Assembly (NCBI GenBank): GCA_037179335.1
Contig: JAKZHN010000010.1
Coordinates: 441,870 to 505,869 of the forward strand
Length of the DNA stretch: 64,000 nt
Origin: Cyclaneusma minus
Taxonomy: Eukaryota; Ascomycota; Leotiomycetes; Marthamycetales; Marthamycetaceae
Direction: 5' to 3'
Position numbers and translations under genes: made by a program
Notes under the pieces: generated by a model
What the model saw: only the letters and a program-made list of their open reading frames with translations
Databases searched by the model: none
Told to the model about the DNA's origin: nothing
Part shown: positions 34,034 through 45,272 of the stretch, piece by piece
Layout of the letters: each line of letters opens with the position of its first letter
Numbering within the stretch: the stretch's first letter is position 1

Positions 34034-37000
34034 CAGCATACATGGAGGTAAAGGGGCCCTGTCTCGATCTTCTCAACCAAGTAGCTCCAGGCTGGAGACG
34101 CCTGGGTGACTACGCGCATACAAATGCCAATTCGGGGTAATCTCTTGAGCTTGTCTAGGCCCTTTTAACGGCATAGTTAGCGCCTCGTTTTTCAAATATC
34201 AAACCATCATGATAACAGTACTAGTACCACCGAATAGCAAAATAGCAGGAAACTGAAAGCTAGTAAAACCACTCACCCACCGAATTTCCAGAGTCCAGAA
34301 CTCTTCCTTAGTAACGGACGCCAGTCGTCCCCGCACTTCCCGACAATATGGACACGAGCGTCCAGTAGTGCATTCCCAATTCTGCGATTGTGGTTTCGCT
34401 AGAGCTAGACTCACGCGAGTAGGTCCTACCGTCCCGTCGACACTGCGATTCAGAGTCTGGTCGCACCCGTGCCGTTGAGGCAACAACCAGAATGCCGAAA
34501 ATCCCGGAATCCCCAAGTCTCTCCACCGGTCACCACAAGAATTCACCAGGCTTGCTAGCGACGGCTTGTACGCTTGTAGCGTCTCCGAAGCCTAGGTTCT
34601 CGTAGCCTTTCTCGAAGCGCCTCTTGCTCTTCTCCCTGCCTGTTCTGACCAATCGAGCTCCGTTCCGGTGTTGGGCTGTAGGTAGGTAGGCTTTTGTTTC
34701 TTTTCTTTTCTTTTTGTGGAAGAAGTGACTCTGGGGCGGATTCATCGGAAGAATATTACAGGACAGCAAAAGAACCGAGAAAAGCGTGAAAGAAGACCCT
34801 CTCCAGAGTTGCAGTAGTGCTCCATTCCCGGTTTCTCCGGATAGTCTTACTATGTCGTGCATCCCACGAGCAGCAGTGCGAGGGAGACCGGCTATCAGGA
34901 CATGTAACCGGGCTGCCGTATTTCCCAAGTCGCGGGCATCACTATGATTAGTAGCAGTTATCCTGGGGTGCATAGCTAGGTAGTTACCAAAGATAGTTCG
35001 TAGTGAGTAGTAGTGACAGAGTAGAGGACGAAAGCTGGCTACTGCCGGGCTCAGAGCGGGTCGCAGGACACGTGCGGCAAGTCGGTGTGTTCCAAATAGA
35101 GTAATCGTAACGTTTGGATCTCGTTACCAAGGAGCGTAGTAAGCTGTATCCCTTGTTCGCGGAGAACTGTAGTGACCAATTCAGGGATCTAGTGCACAAT
35201 GAAATACATCTCATTCCACGACCCCGCGGAGCGCAAACTCGGGGTTGAATCGTTGATGGATGGCACGCCTGCTGGGTAACGTGACGATATAGATTAACAG
35301 CGGCTTGTCAGGCTCGTGCCTTTGAAAAACGGCTCGTTGCGCACATGGCTTGTAGACACGACGCACCACATACCTTGTAACCCTAACTCGCTCGCTCCCT
35401 TGTCCCTGGAAAAGTGACGGCTCGGATCTCGACCTTATGGTTGCTGGCTGTGGCAGCACTGTGTAGCTGGTAAACGTGCTAGAAAGTCTGGAATTCCACA
35501 TGCACAGCATGTAGGTAGCCATGTACCTTCTGCGGTCGGGTCCCGCGTCGAGACTTGGGGATTTCCGTGGAAGGAATCACTTGCAACGTGCGGTGGAGGG
35601 CGGGACCGGTTCGGTTCGCGTGCAAAGCTGTCTGTCCAGTCCTCGGACTCCTCCCTGACCCTCAATCCGTCCATTCCGTCAGATGGTTATATTGTTCACA
35701 TGCCTGCCAATGCCACGTCCGTCCGGGCCTCGTCCATTGAAGTACCAAGATCACCACATATGACACGCCTTCCCTGGACCACCACGGGCCACCACATGTT
35801 CTCGACCACCCTCTCTTTGCCCAAAGCCTATCTCCCATCTCGATAGCACTCCCGTCCCCCGGAACCTTGCGCTGATTCGCAGCACTACTAGATAGAACGG
35901 TGTGGTGTAACACATCTTGCAGGGTCCATCAATCGTCCGCCCCACCCGCTTCCCAGAAAGTCAAATCCGTCCGCCAGGATCAGATACACTTTGTGTGTGG
36001 GATGAAACTCACCACATGTTTTCAGATCGGAAACTCTGCGGCAGGGCTGGCTCCGCAAAAAGCAGACTTTGGATTTCTTGTTGCAAAAGTGAATTTGCGC
36101 CATGTCGTGCATTGGTTTTTTGCAATACGTCAGGGTGCTTCCCCGTTCCCGCACACCGCAAGGTTGGCCTGAGACTGATCTTGACGAATGCCAACCCTTC
36201 ATGTTGTATCGGAAACTTCGGAAATTTGTAATGTCAGATAATCAATCTATTTCGCCATTCTAAGGCTAAGACATATCGAGTGACCAGTGGCCTCGTATAA
36301 GCAATTTGAAAAGGAAAAAAGCCGTCCTGTAATCTGTGCTAAGCTGTGCGCTGGTATCTCTTTTTCCCAATCCACCCCTATCCCTAGAAATTGTTCCAAA
36401 TCGAGAGCACATGCTCTGCTCACCACCGGCTGCAAAGCGGTCGACGATGAGCCAGAACAGGTGAACGAGTGGACAAGAAAGAACAAAAAAAAGTTTATGC
36501 AGAGAGAATCTAAAAACATATGTGCGAGTGAGATGTCTGTTCCGCGCCGTCCTCAGTGTCTGGAACACCTCCGACCGAAACAACGAACCATCGACAGAAG
36601 AAGGGTATACAAATATGTGAAGGAGAAGATCCAGAGCGCCCATACTGCTCCGTATCCACGAAGCATCCCATTTTCCGGTCTATGCCCTTGCGCGCCGGGC
36701 CTGATTCCCTTTTCCTGAGACACCGGAGGACCCAATGGCCAAATGGCTTCCAAGAACTTTTTGTCGTGATCGTAAACTATGTTGAACGCGACGCAAGCGT
36801 GCGATAGTACCAGCCGGCAACGTGCTTCTGGGATGAACCTCCACCTGATCCCGCCAGCCGCATGCGGCGCAGAGATGCCAGGGAGGCGAAGACACAATGG
36901 GTAAAAAGGTTGGTTGACTCATGCCACAGGATGAGTTTCGAAGGAGTGATGATGGGAAATGTCGTGAGCTCAAAGGAGCGAGGAAATGGCGACACAGAAG

Positions 37001-37035
37001 GCGAGCATAGGAAACGCGAAGGAACTCGGCGCTTC
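34034..37035. other. 3-kb gene-poor region
   Basis: No ORF here resembles a protein family. Reading frames are under 150 codons and overlap antisense. No tRNA-like A/B boxes with cloverleaf pairing were found. It may hold long UTRs or non-coding RNA; nothing can be supported. Confidence 0.45.
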
Positions 37036-37590
37036 CTAAACATCCCTCTTGCCCATCACGAATTCGTGAGTCTTGCGCTCGGACACCGCACCACGCTTGC
37101 GCGAGCTGCTGAGGTTTCCGATCAAGCAGATGAGCTCCGTCTCTTCGGTCGACTCGGTCATGATGTCGTCGGGATGGTTGTAAGCATTGTCGCAGGGATA
37201 TTCTTGGCAGCCAGACATTGGTGTGTTCTTGTTGGCAGGGAAGAGTTCTTTCACACCGTCGAAGTTCTCAATGGCGTCGACAATGGTGGACACATCGAAG
37301 TATGTGTAGCCGTCCCATCCTTGGAAGGTCACCTCGCCAATCACCCCAGTAGTAACCTCGGCGCCCTCGGAGACGGCGTAGAAGTTGCCGATCCAGGCCT
37401 CTGGGAAGGTTGCAGTGCCTTGAGAGTCACCGTCGACGACGAGGTGCTTCACTTCGGCGCACCCAATTGAAGAAGTGAAGTAGATGGTACGCTTTGTGGA
37501 ATCTTGGTTGACAAAGGTGACCTTGTTCTTGGCGGCCACCAGAGAGGCCAGCGTGCACGCTGCAAGAAGAAGAGTGTTGAGGAAGTGCAT
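37036..37590 (-). CDS. small secreted protein
   Basis: 184 aa, single exon, starting at MHFLNTLLLAACTLASLVAA, a clear signal peptide with likely cleavage after residue 20. In-frame codons upstream to 37839 are rejected because a TATA box lies between. The mature part begins KNKVTFVNQDSTKRTIYF and has a beta-rich pattern (TATFPEAWIGNFYAV, YTYFDVSTIVDAIEN) with four cysteines: one near residue 44, CQEYPC, and one in ELICLIGN. The last 30 residues are basic, with possible dibasic processing sites (RKR, KR). The KVTFVN opening loosely recalls thaumatin-like and related fungal secreted beta proteins, but I do not assign a family. An extracellular role, possibly effector-like, is inference. Confidence 0.82.
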   Translation of the reverse strand: MHFLNTLLLAACTLASLVAAKNKVTFVNQDSTKRTIYFTSSIGCAEVKHLVVDGDSQGTATFPEAWIGNFYAVSEGAEVTTGVIGEVTFQGWDGYTYFDVSTIVDAIENFDGVKELFPANKNTPMSGCQEYPCDNAYNHPDDIMTESTEETELICLIGNLSSSRKRGAVSERKTHEFVMGKRDV

Positions 37591-37657
37591 TTTGACTTTA
37601 GTCGACCTTGGGAGGGCCGAAGGTGCAAAAAGTTGGATTTGTCGATCGACACGTAGT

Positions 37658-37666
37658 CTTATATGC
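37658..37666 (-). promoter_or_regulatory. TATA box of the secreted-protein gene
   Basis: Minus-strand gcatataag lies about 70 bp upstream of the ATG at 37590 and supports that start codon. Confidence 0.6.
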
Positions 37667-40600
37667 AACGCTTGGTGAATGGGGACTGTCGAGACGTCGG
37701 TGTCGTCACTGAAGAGACCGGTCTGGGACTTTGTTGAGCAATTGGAGAAAGCGACTTGCTTCTTGAAGGATAGTGGCAGTTGTAATGGCGATCCCGTCGG
37801 TTTAGGTTGTATTTGGGTAGGGAATGGATGATGATTCACGGAACCAAGAAAGAAGGAATGTGGGAGGCGGGATGATCCAGAACAAGAGACTGTGGTAGAG
37901 GGAAGTTGGGGGAGAGGGAGACGTTATTATACACGTGGGGACCAGAGTGTGGTACCGAGACTAGTAAGAAAGATGGGTGGGCGGGCCGTAGAGAGACAGA
38001 CTTTTCTCATCCTGGCTCTGGCAAGGACTTACCGCGGTGTCCACAACGGATTAGGGAATCCAGAGCACTGAATCGGTATTGGCAGGGGCACGTAGCCGTA
38101 CTTCTGGAAGGGCTGTTCGCAGCCGCCAGTCTGCCGCTGCCGCAGGTTTGGGCGAGGCCACAGAAACGCCAGGGGTATGGGCCATTTCCTGGCAAGGTAC
38201 TCTAGGGTGCTCACCCCCCAGCATAGACATGAATCGAGCTCGAGTGTCCAGCGAGAGGGGCCTGGGGGATCTTCCGAGAGACGGGGGATACTAAGGAAGC
38301 ATCTCAACCTTGGTTCTGCCGGCGCAAGAGTACCAGGGATGCTGGATGCGCTCGGCATGCCATTGGTCAGAGAGGAAGCGGTACCTGACACTATCAGAGC
38401 GCCACATGGCCGGGAGCCATACATGTAGGGCTTGCGCGTGCGAGTGCCTGAGCGCCGAGGGGGAGGGGGCATGGCTCGCATCAGGTAGATCAATCGGCGC
38501 GCGGGATGCCAATCCAAACGCCATCCCGGAAATCTTGATTCTGTTGCGAGCAGGGGGATTATTTGGGGGGGTCAGCCAAAGACTTTTGCGGTGGATGGTG
38601 GGGGGCACATAAAAACAAGTGACTAACGATATGTAATGAGAGAAAGAACGAGAAGCATGCTGGCATCAGTGTGTAGGACTTCTGGCTGACTTGGCCTCCG
38701 CCATAGCCCCGAGCCTTGCAGTGTAATGCCTCCGACAAAAGAGCGAGCGGGCGGAATGAAATCTCTTGCATGGAAACGCAAAAATTGAAGAGGGCAGGCG
38801 GGCAGATGACGGCATAATTTGAGACGAAAAAGGCCATATGAGTCGTAAAAGTCATCTATCTTGCGTCTGGTCCTTGACGTTGATGTCCCACCTTTCCGAA
38901 GCGATATCGATCGCAGACGAAGACGAACGTGACGTGCTCCTCATGCTGCTGGAAGCTGTCGTGGCACGGCAAGGAGCCTTCAGACGAAGCGTTCATTTTC
39001 GTCGCACAGCATCAGCTGGGAGGAGGTTGCATTGTTGCTATTGTTGGGAATTCTATTCGTGGCTGAGGGCATCCTTGGTCGAAGGAGCCACGCTTTGCTC
39101 GGGCAACAGCCATCAAGCGCTGCTCTGCTCGCGATCTCATATCGGGGGCGGAATCTACTCCCGACTGCGGAGGACTGCGACTCGCAGGGCGAACTCTCTT
39201 TCGCGACCAAGCGCGTCCGACGTGATGGTTGGCTGTAAGGCTGAAACGGTGAGCAAGAAGTTGTTTGGTCGTGTCGCTGTCAGCGTTGGTCTTGTTGCCG
39301 GTGAGCGGTCGAAACGGGACTGGAGTCAAGGCGCCGGCTGCCCTTCCGGAGCGTGACGATGAAAGCCCCAAAGATTAGTAAGCGAGGCCACGGCGTCTGG
39401 GCCTCAGGCAAAGCCAGGATGCGTGCATTTACTCTTTCGCAGGCCGTCGAATCATAAAAATGGCGCACGCGGTCTAGATTTTGGCTGTTTGCACACACAC
39501 CTTTTGTTAGTAAGGACGAGACATAGGACGGCTGGCGGGCGGGTGGAAGATGTGGCCTGGGAAACGACAGCGCAGAGGAGGCGAGCCGTCGTTGCGCGGA
39601 CCTTTGCGCTGCAGCTGCCCCAGCGGAGCCAATCCCCCTTGCAGCAAAGGGTGCCGAGGGGTTGGCACGTCAGGTACTCCCGCCAGCTTTGATAGTGTGA
39701 TGGTGTGCAGAATCATGCAGCCCGATTGAGGCCACAACTCACTGCGAGGATTGAAGAGAGCGGCGGGGGCTTTGTGTGTGGCTCATCCTTACTCGCTCGA
39801 AGATATTGGATGGCATGGGAGCGAGAGGCCGTCCGCTCTTGTTTGTCGGGGATCAAGTTGCCATGTCATGTCGTCAGGGAGTAGGCGCAGCATCATCCTG
39901 GAACCTTGAACTCTTCAGCTGGGATGAAAAAGTCTTCAGCAGCGCCTCGCCTGAGTGGGCAGCACACGGGTGTGACGTCTTGGTCGAGGTGGGCAGGACA
40001 GAATCCGAGGTTTGTGAGTTGGAGGGATGCTGGATTGGAAATTCGGGCGGCGGAGGTGAACAACGAAAAGCCGTCAGAGGTAGTGGAAAGAATAACCTAG
40101 CCTGGCACTAGGATGCAGCCTTTCTCAACGGTTTGAAGTCATCTCGGCCTTTGAAAATTCTCTCCTGATCGGCAGAGGGCCAGCCTATCGATAAATATCC
40201 GTTCGGAGTCCGTTCGAAGTATCACAGATTCGCAAACCGCAATAATATGTTGAATTGGCGTATCGGGCCTGGAGGTGGGGGGCCGGGGAACGCCCTGTGG
40301 CGCCCCTGAACATCCTCCATGCTGGAATAGGAGAAGCCCGCGGGAGAGCAACACATAAGGCTGCTGATGGCCCGATTAACAGACGCCGTGAACCGTCTCG
40401 CCGTGAGGACGTGTGTCAAGGAAACTTCCGTATTATTATTGCCGTTAATATTAATGGGAGTCATATTAATATAGGACCGACTCCAACAGGAGTAATCCTT
40501 CATCTATTCATGATGATGACTCGTGCTCATTCCAACTGCCATTGAGTTCATCCTCCCGCCGGGGTTCCCACGAAGATGCCACTCCGCCGAGGAGTCGTTG

Positions 40601-42868
40601 GAGTGACCGTGAGACGGAACATCTGAAGGCCACTCGTATTTGATACCCTACCTCGTCTCGCATCTTGTCGTGACATCGTCCCTAGCCAATATTATGCAGC
40701 CTCGTCACAAGTGTGCTGGGGAGAGCATAAACGGCCGATACAACACCGTCTTGCATATCTTACATCATTGAGGAAAAACGACGTTCTAGACACGTGCAGG
40801 CTTTAAGTTCGTTGGATTCAGTCACCGCCCATTTTCTCTCACTGAACTTCTCCATGTAATGCACCGGTGAAAATTGGCATTCTGCCTATTATCAGTAATG
40901 TCGAAGCATCATGAACATGTCGAGACGGCTCGGAGAAGCTTCCACTTTCATTCTAGATGGGCTAGGCACTGGCTGGCTATTGCAAGACAAGCTTTCCTTA
41001 AGTGCATGCAATTATATCAGACCGAGACTGTCGTCTGCAAGAGAGGAGTCTAGAAGGATAGAGGGGAAGCGTCCGGGACCTCAACGGCAAGGAAGGTATG
41101 TTTTTGATAGGTGCGAAAGTCTCTTGTTCTTGTCTCAAGATCGCATGCGGAAAGGAGGAAGATACAAGGTGGATTTTCTTATTGCTCAGGTCAAGCATTG
41201 ATATGGGCATGAAGATAGTAGGAGTGCTTGAACATGCTCACTGAACATAAAAAGCAATACGCAGAAAACCTTCGTTCAACGAGGCATACCAATCAGCCTC
41301 GCTTCATCCCTTTAGCAATGGCAGCAAGACGCAAGGCTTCAACCAAGCACTCGGGGTTATTGCACTGGATCCCATCACTCGAGTCTAACAGTTATTGCCA
41401 AAGTCTTAGAAAGGGCCGGACTTTCCCTGACCCTGTGGTTCAATATGAGCAAGGTTTTTGCTGCGAGTAACACAGTTCAATCAGAGCCTCTGGTAGGTCA
41501 CATAGACCAAAACATATAGCTCAGGAACAATAGCATGTGACTGAGGATCACGTGAAAACCTCAGCTAGAATGAGAACCTGGATGAAATGCGTAACCTTCT
41601 CACCGTGTACTGTACAGAGTTCAAACTCATATGTCAGCGTCACTGCAGCGACTGGTTCGGCAACAGTTTAGGGTACCAGAGGTTGGATCAGCAAGGAGCC
41701 GGACGGGTGGAGGTTCTCCTCGCAGCCTTGCAGCAGGCAGCCAAGTATTCACGCACTTCGAGTGACGGCGTGTTTGTCTCGTCGAAAAGCCCATCACTGA
41801 AATAGTCGGAGAAAACAAAGATAGCGTTTCGTGGAGTGTGCGACAAAGGCGTTCTGGGTGGAGGCTGAGATATCGAGAAGTGAGCGCGCTGAGCGGGGAA
41901 GCGAAATATTTTTGTGCGCCAAGGTCGTCCTTCCAACCCCAATGTGCGAGTCCAGTCCCGATCACAAGATCGCAAGGCCGCCATATTCCACTCGAAAACG
42001 CCTCCTCATGGCATTCTGGCCAGCCAGAAGACGCTGTCTTTATATTATTGGCAATACTCCTTCGATTCATCGTATCGCGAGCAGGCCAGTTCTCTGCTGG
42101 TCATGGCTTTCCATTTCTCGGCCTCGACGAGTCGGTTATATCATGTTCCTGGTGTGTTTTGTGGTCTACCTTCTCTGGTGTCCTCCCGGTTCTCACGTCG
42201 TTCATGCCGTCAGGGTAGTTTCTGCTCGGCTTGCCCTTCCCCTTCTCGGCACGGCTCCTACCTATGTTAGCTTTGGGCTTTGGACAACTGCGAATGCCAG
42301 ATCTCGTGTCGCAACTGGACTCTGGAGGTAGGCGGCTGCCACCGATGATTCGCAACAAGACGGCGACGGCATTGCAGAAATTGCGACCGATGATACAACC
42401 CCTCATCGTGCCACTACCTAGCCTTCAACTTTGGGCCTCTGTGTGTTGCTGTGGCAGTCAGGACGGAAGCGGCCAAGTTCGATCCAAGAACTGCTGAATG
42501 TGGAAGCAACGTTATCCATAGTCCGTATGTCTTTCTTGCATCGTACCTGGTGCAGGCACAGAATGGCCGTCATTGAGTCAAGAGCCTCAACCTTCAACTC
42601 GAAGCTGTCCTGGTAGCACTTGCCTCTGCCTGTACACACCATGTCCCCTCTTTCCCCATTACACGTTGGCGCCTGCTGTGTTGACCAGTGTCTGTTTGCC
42701 TCTCCTATAAGTGCTCAGCTCCGTCAATTTCTCTCCCTTCTCTTCTTTTCCTCTCCCATCTTGACCAAGTTACATTCGCTGTCAATTGTCAATTTTGGAT
42801 CTTGCTCTGTGTTGCTCAAGTAGTTCCACTTTCTCAACTCCATCCACATTCGCTACGAGATACTCAAG
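37667..42868. other. 5-kb gene-poor region
   Basis: The longest gene-free unique-sequence stretch of the window. ORFs of 60-170 codons are present on both strands but none shows recognisable domains, consistent codon use or good intron joins. The right end is the promoter of the GPI-protein gene, with pyrimidine-rich tracts at 42720-42770. Confidence 0.45.
42706..42711 (+). promoter_or_regulatory. TATA-like box of the GPI-protein gene
   Basis: tataag, about 160 bp upstream of the ATG at 42869, is followed by a C/T-rich stretch of the kind that precedes transcription starts of strongly expressed fungal genes. Confidence 0.5.
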
Positions 42869-44460
42869 ATGAAGACCTTCCAACACCTCATCCCGGTCTT
42901 TGGGCTGGTTTCCCTCGCTCAAGCCAGCTTCTGGGGACGCTGGAACAACGGGACAAGCACAATGGCTGCTGTGTCTCAGATCAGCGACGGACAAGTTCAA
43001 GCTCCTCCCCCCAGCACTGCTCCTGGCACTGCTGCCGGCACTGCTGTCAGCCCTCCCCCCAGCATTACGACCCCTGCTGGAGTGGTTTACACCACGCTCA
43101 CCACCGATGTCTACACTACTGTCTGTCCATCCCCCACGACCGTTGTTATGGGCAGCAGCACGTATACCATCACCGCTTCCACGACCCTGACAATCACAGG
43201 TATGCTGGAACGACTTTCGGACGTCACCATGCATGAGCTAATTCATTCACAGACTGTCCCTGCACTTACTCGACTCCTGTGGCATCTCCCCCGGCAGCCT
43301 CTCCCCCTGCGGCATCCCCTCCAGCGGCGTCTCCTCCGGCAGCCTCTCCCCCTGCGGTATCCCCTCCAGCGGCATCTCCCCCGGCAGCCTCTCCCCCGGC
43401 AGCCTCTCCCCCTGCGGCATCCCCTCCAGCGGCGTCTCCTCCAGCAGCCTCTCCCCCTGCGGCATCCCCTCCAGCGGCGTCTCCTCCAGCAGCCTCTCCC
43501 CCTGCGGCATCCCCTCCAGCGGCATCCCCTCCAGCGGCGTCTCCTCCAGCAGCCTCTCCCCCTGCGGCATCCCCTCCAGCAGCTTCTCCTCCCGCAGCTT
43601 CTGCTCCGGCCCCGGCTAGCCCCTCAGTCGCCTCGGGCATGACCACGGTGATCGTCAGCAGCAGTAAGTATTTTCCACACCATTATATGTATGATTCCGA
43701 TACTGACATGCACCTACCAGACTGCCCTACCACGACTAGCCCTGCCGCCACTCAGCCAGCCGGTTCATCTCCAGCAGGCTCATCCCCAGCCGGTTCCTCC
43801 CCCGCGGGTTCCTCTCCCGCAGGCTCGACTCCCGCAGGATCGACTCCAGCCGGTTCCTCGCCAGCAGGCTCATCTCCCGCAGGCTCATCCCCAGCCGGTT
43901 CCTCGCCAGCAGGCACCTCTCCCGCAGGCTCGATTCCCGCAGGATCGACTCCAGCCGGTTCCTCGCCAGCAGGCTCATCTCCCGCAGGATCGTCCCCAGC
44001 CGGTTCCTCACCAGCAGGCACCTCTCCAGCAGGCACCTCTCCCGCAGGCTCATCCCCAGCCAATTCCTCGCCAGCAGGCACCTCTCCAGCAGGCACCTCG
44101 CCCGCAGGCTCGACTCCCGCAGGCTCGTCTCCCGCAGGTTCCCCAGCAGCCAGCTCTTCTCCATCCGGCTCACCTGAAACTGGTCCCCTCCCACCCCCTG
44201 AATCCGGTCCTTCCGCAACAGCTACGCCTGACTCCGGTTCTACCGCACCAGCTGCTACTGCACCAGCTGCTACTGCTCCAGCGGCATCTGGAGGTTCTGG
44301 TATTGGTTCGTCACCAGTCGGCGGCAGCAGCTCGGTCAGCGGCGCTGTGCCTACGCCTGTCAGCCCAACTTCGCCCGCCGTTTACACCGGCAGTGCATCC
44401 AAGCTCAGCACCACATGCGGCTACCTTATGGCTGTCGCTTTCGGCGTTGCGCTGCTCTAA
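42869..44460 (+). CDS. GPI-anchored cell-wall protein with SPPAA and SPAGS repeats
   Basis: Predicted secreted, GPI-anchored, O-mannosylated wall protein. Exons 42869-43199, 43253-43663 and 43721-44460 join in phase (1482 nt, 493 aa). Residues 1-19 (MKTFQHLIPVFGLVSLAQA) are a signal peptide. A Thr-rich domain, with VVYTTLTTDVYTTVCPSPTT and then STYTIT, follows and runs into DCPCTYSTPV at the first exon junction. Exon 2 encodes about 23 copies of SPPAA; exon 3 encodes about 27 copies of SPAG(S/T). Each block is introduced by a short Cys-containing stretch (DCPC, NCPTTT). The end, GSASKLSTTCGYLMAVAFGV then ALL, is a GPI signal with a hydrophobic tail. Comparable Pro/Ser/Thr repeats act as extended stalks in fungal wall adhesins; adhesion is inferred. 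Confidence 0.9.
43280..43605 (+). repeat. 15-bp coding minisatellite (SPPAA)
   Basis: Tandem 15-bp units such as tctcccccggcagcc and tcccctccagcggcg, with higher-order units of 30-45 bp repeated almost exactly (for example 43411-43455 and 43456-43500). Because 15 is a multiple of three, the other frames are also open; the antisense ORFs here are artefacts. Confidence 0.93.
43757..44145 (+). repeat. 15-bp coding minisatellite (SPAGS/SPAGT)
   Basis: Tandem 15-bp units such as tctcccgcaggctca and tccccagccggttcc encode SPAGS or SPAGT. Larger blocks are repeated (43852-43920 resembles 43957-44025). The sequence is distinct from the exon-2 repeat. Confidence 0.93.
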
Positions 44461-45272
44461 GCCACTTTTGAAACTTGTCAGACCAAGGATATCGAGCTTT
44501 GTTTTGCTCTCCGACTTCTGAACCTCGAGACATTCGAGACCGAGTTTGGCATTGATGAGTTGGTCGGCGTGTGTGGACTTTGCTGCATCGGTACTCGATT
44601 AATGGGGAAGGCAGCCTGAGTACAGTACTTGAGCTGGATCTCCCTAAGTTCGTACATTCATGACTAGCCGAAATATACCCTGTATCGTTGCGACCGACGA
44701 GATATTCGTCATGGTGGATGGATGTCCGTGGTGTCGCGAGCATTGATACCAACCTGGAGTATCATCGTTGGAGCATTTGTAATGTATTATTCGTCTTTCC
44801 GAAATGGCATGGATTGGGGAACACGTTATTGGGTCGAAAACCATCACTAGCGTAATTGTGTATATTAATGTTCAAAAGTTTACTGCTTTTCGGTTGTCCA
44901 ATCAAACAGAGCATTGTCAGAATCCCCTGCCTCCTCTCCAGGAATTCAAATCACAAGCAAAGCTCACTGCTGAGTGCTTACGTTTCTACTACGCAGCCAT
45001 GAGCTACGCTTCCCACAATTTCATTTTATCGTGCAGTTATGTAAGGGACATTGGACTATCGCAAGCACAAGTCATTGTTAAGCTATCACCGAAAGAAAAA
45101 AAAATTCCCAGCCCCCGAAACCGAACCACAAAAACCGATAAGGGGTATAAATCACAGTCCAAATGCCATACGCCAGAGACACAGCCAACTCCAAGCGCAT
45201 AATGATCAACTTACTCCGCACCAACGCCAAATCCATCGAACCCCTTTTCTCCCCCTCACTCCCCCCTCCACC
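44461..45272. other. convergent intergenic region
   Basis: Spacer between the GPI-protein gene (+) and the cupin gene (-). It contains a small plus-strand ORF with no similarity I can name; nothing is supported. Confidence 0.45.

Noticed and set aside
43266..43646. Minus-strand ORFs of 107-126 codons over the wall-protein repeats
   Set aside because: They are by-products of a 15-bp repeat with no stop in any frame.
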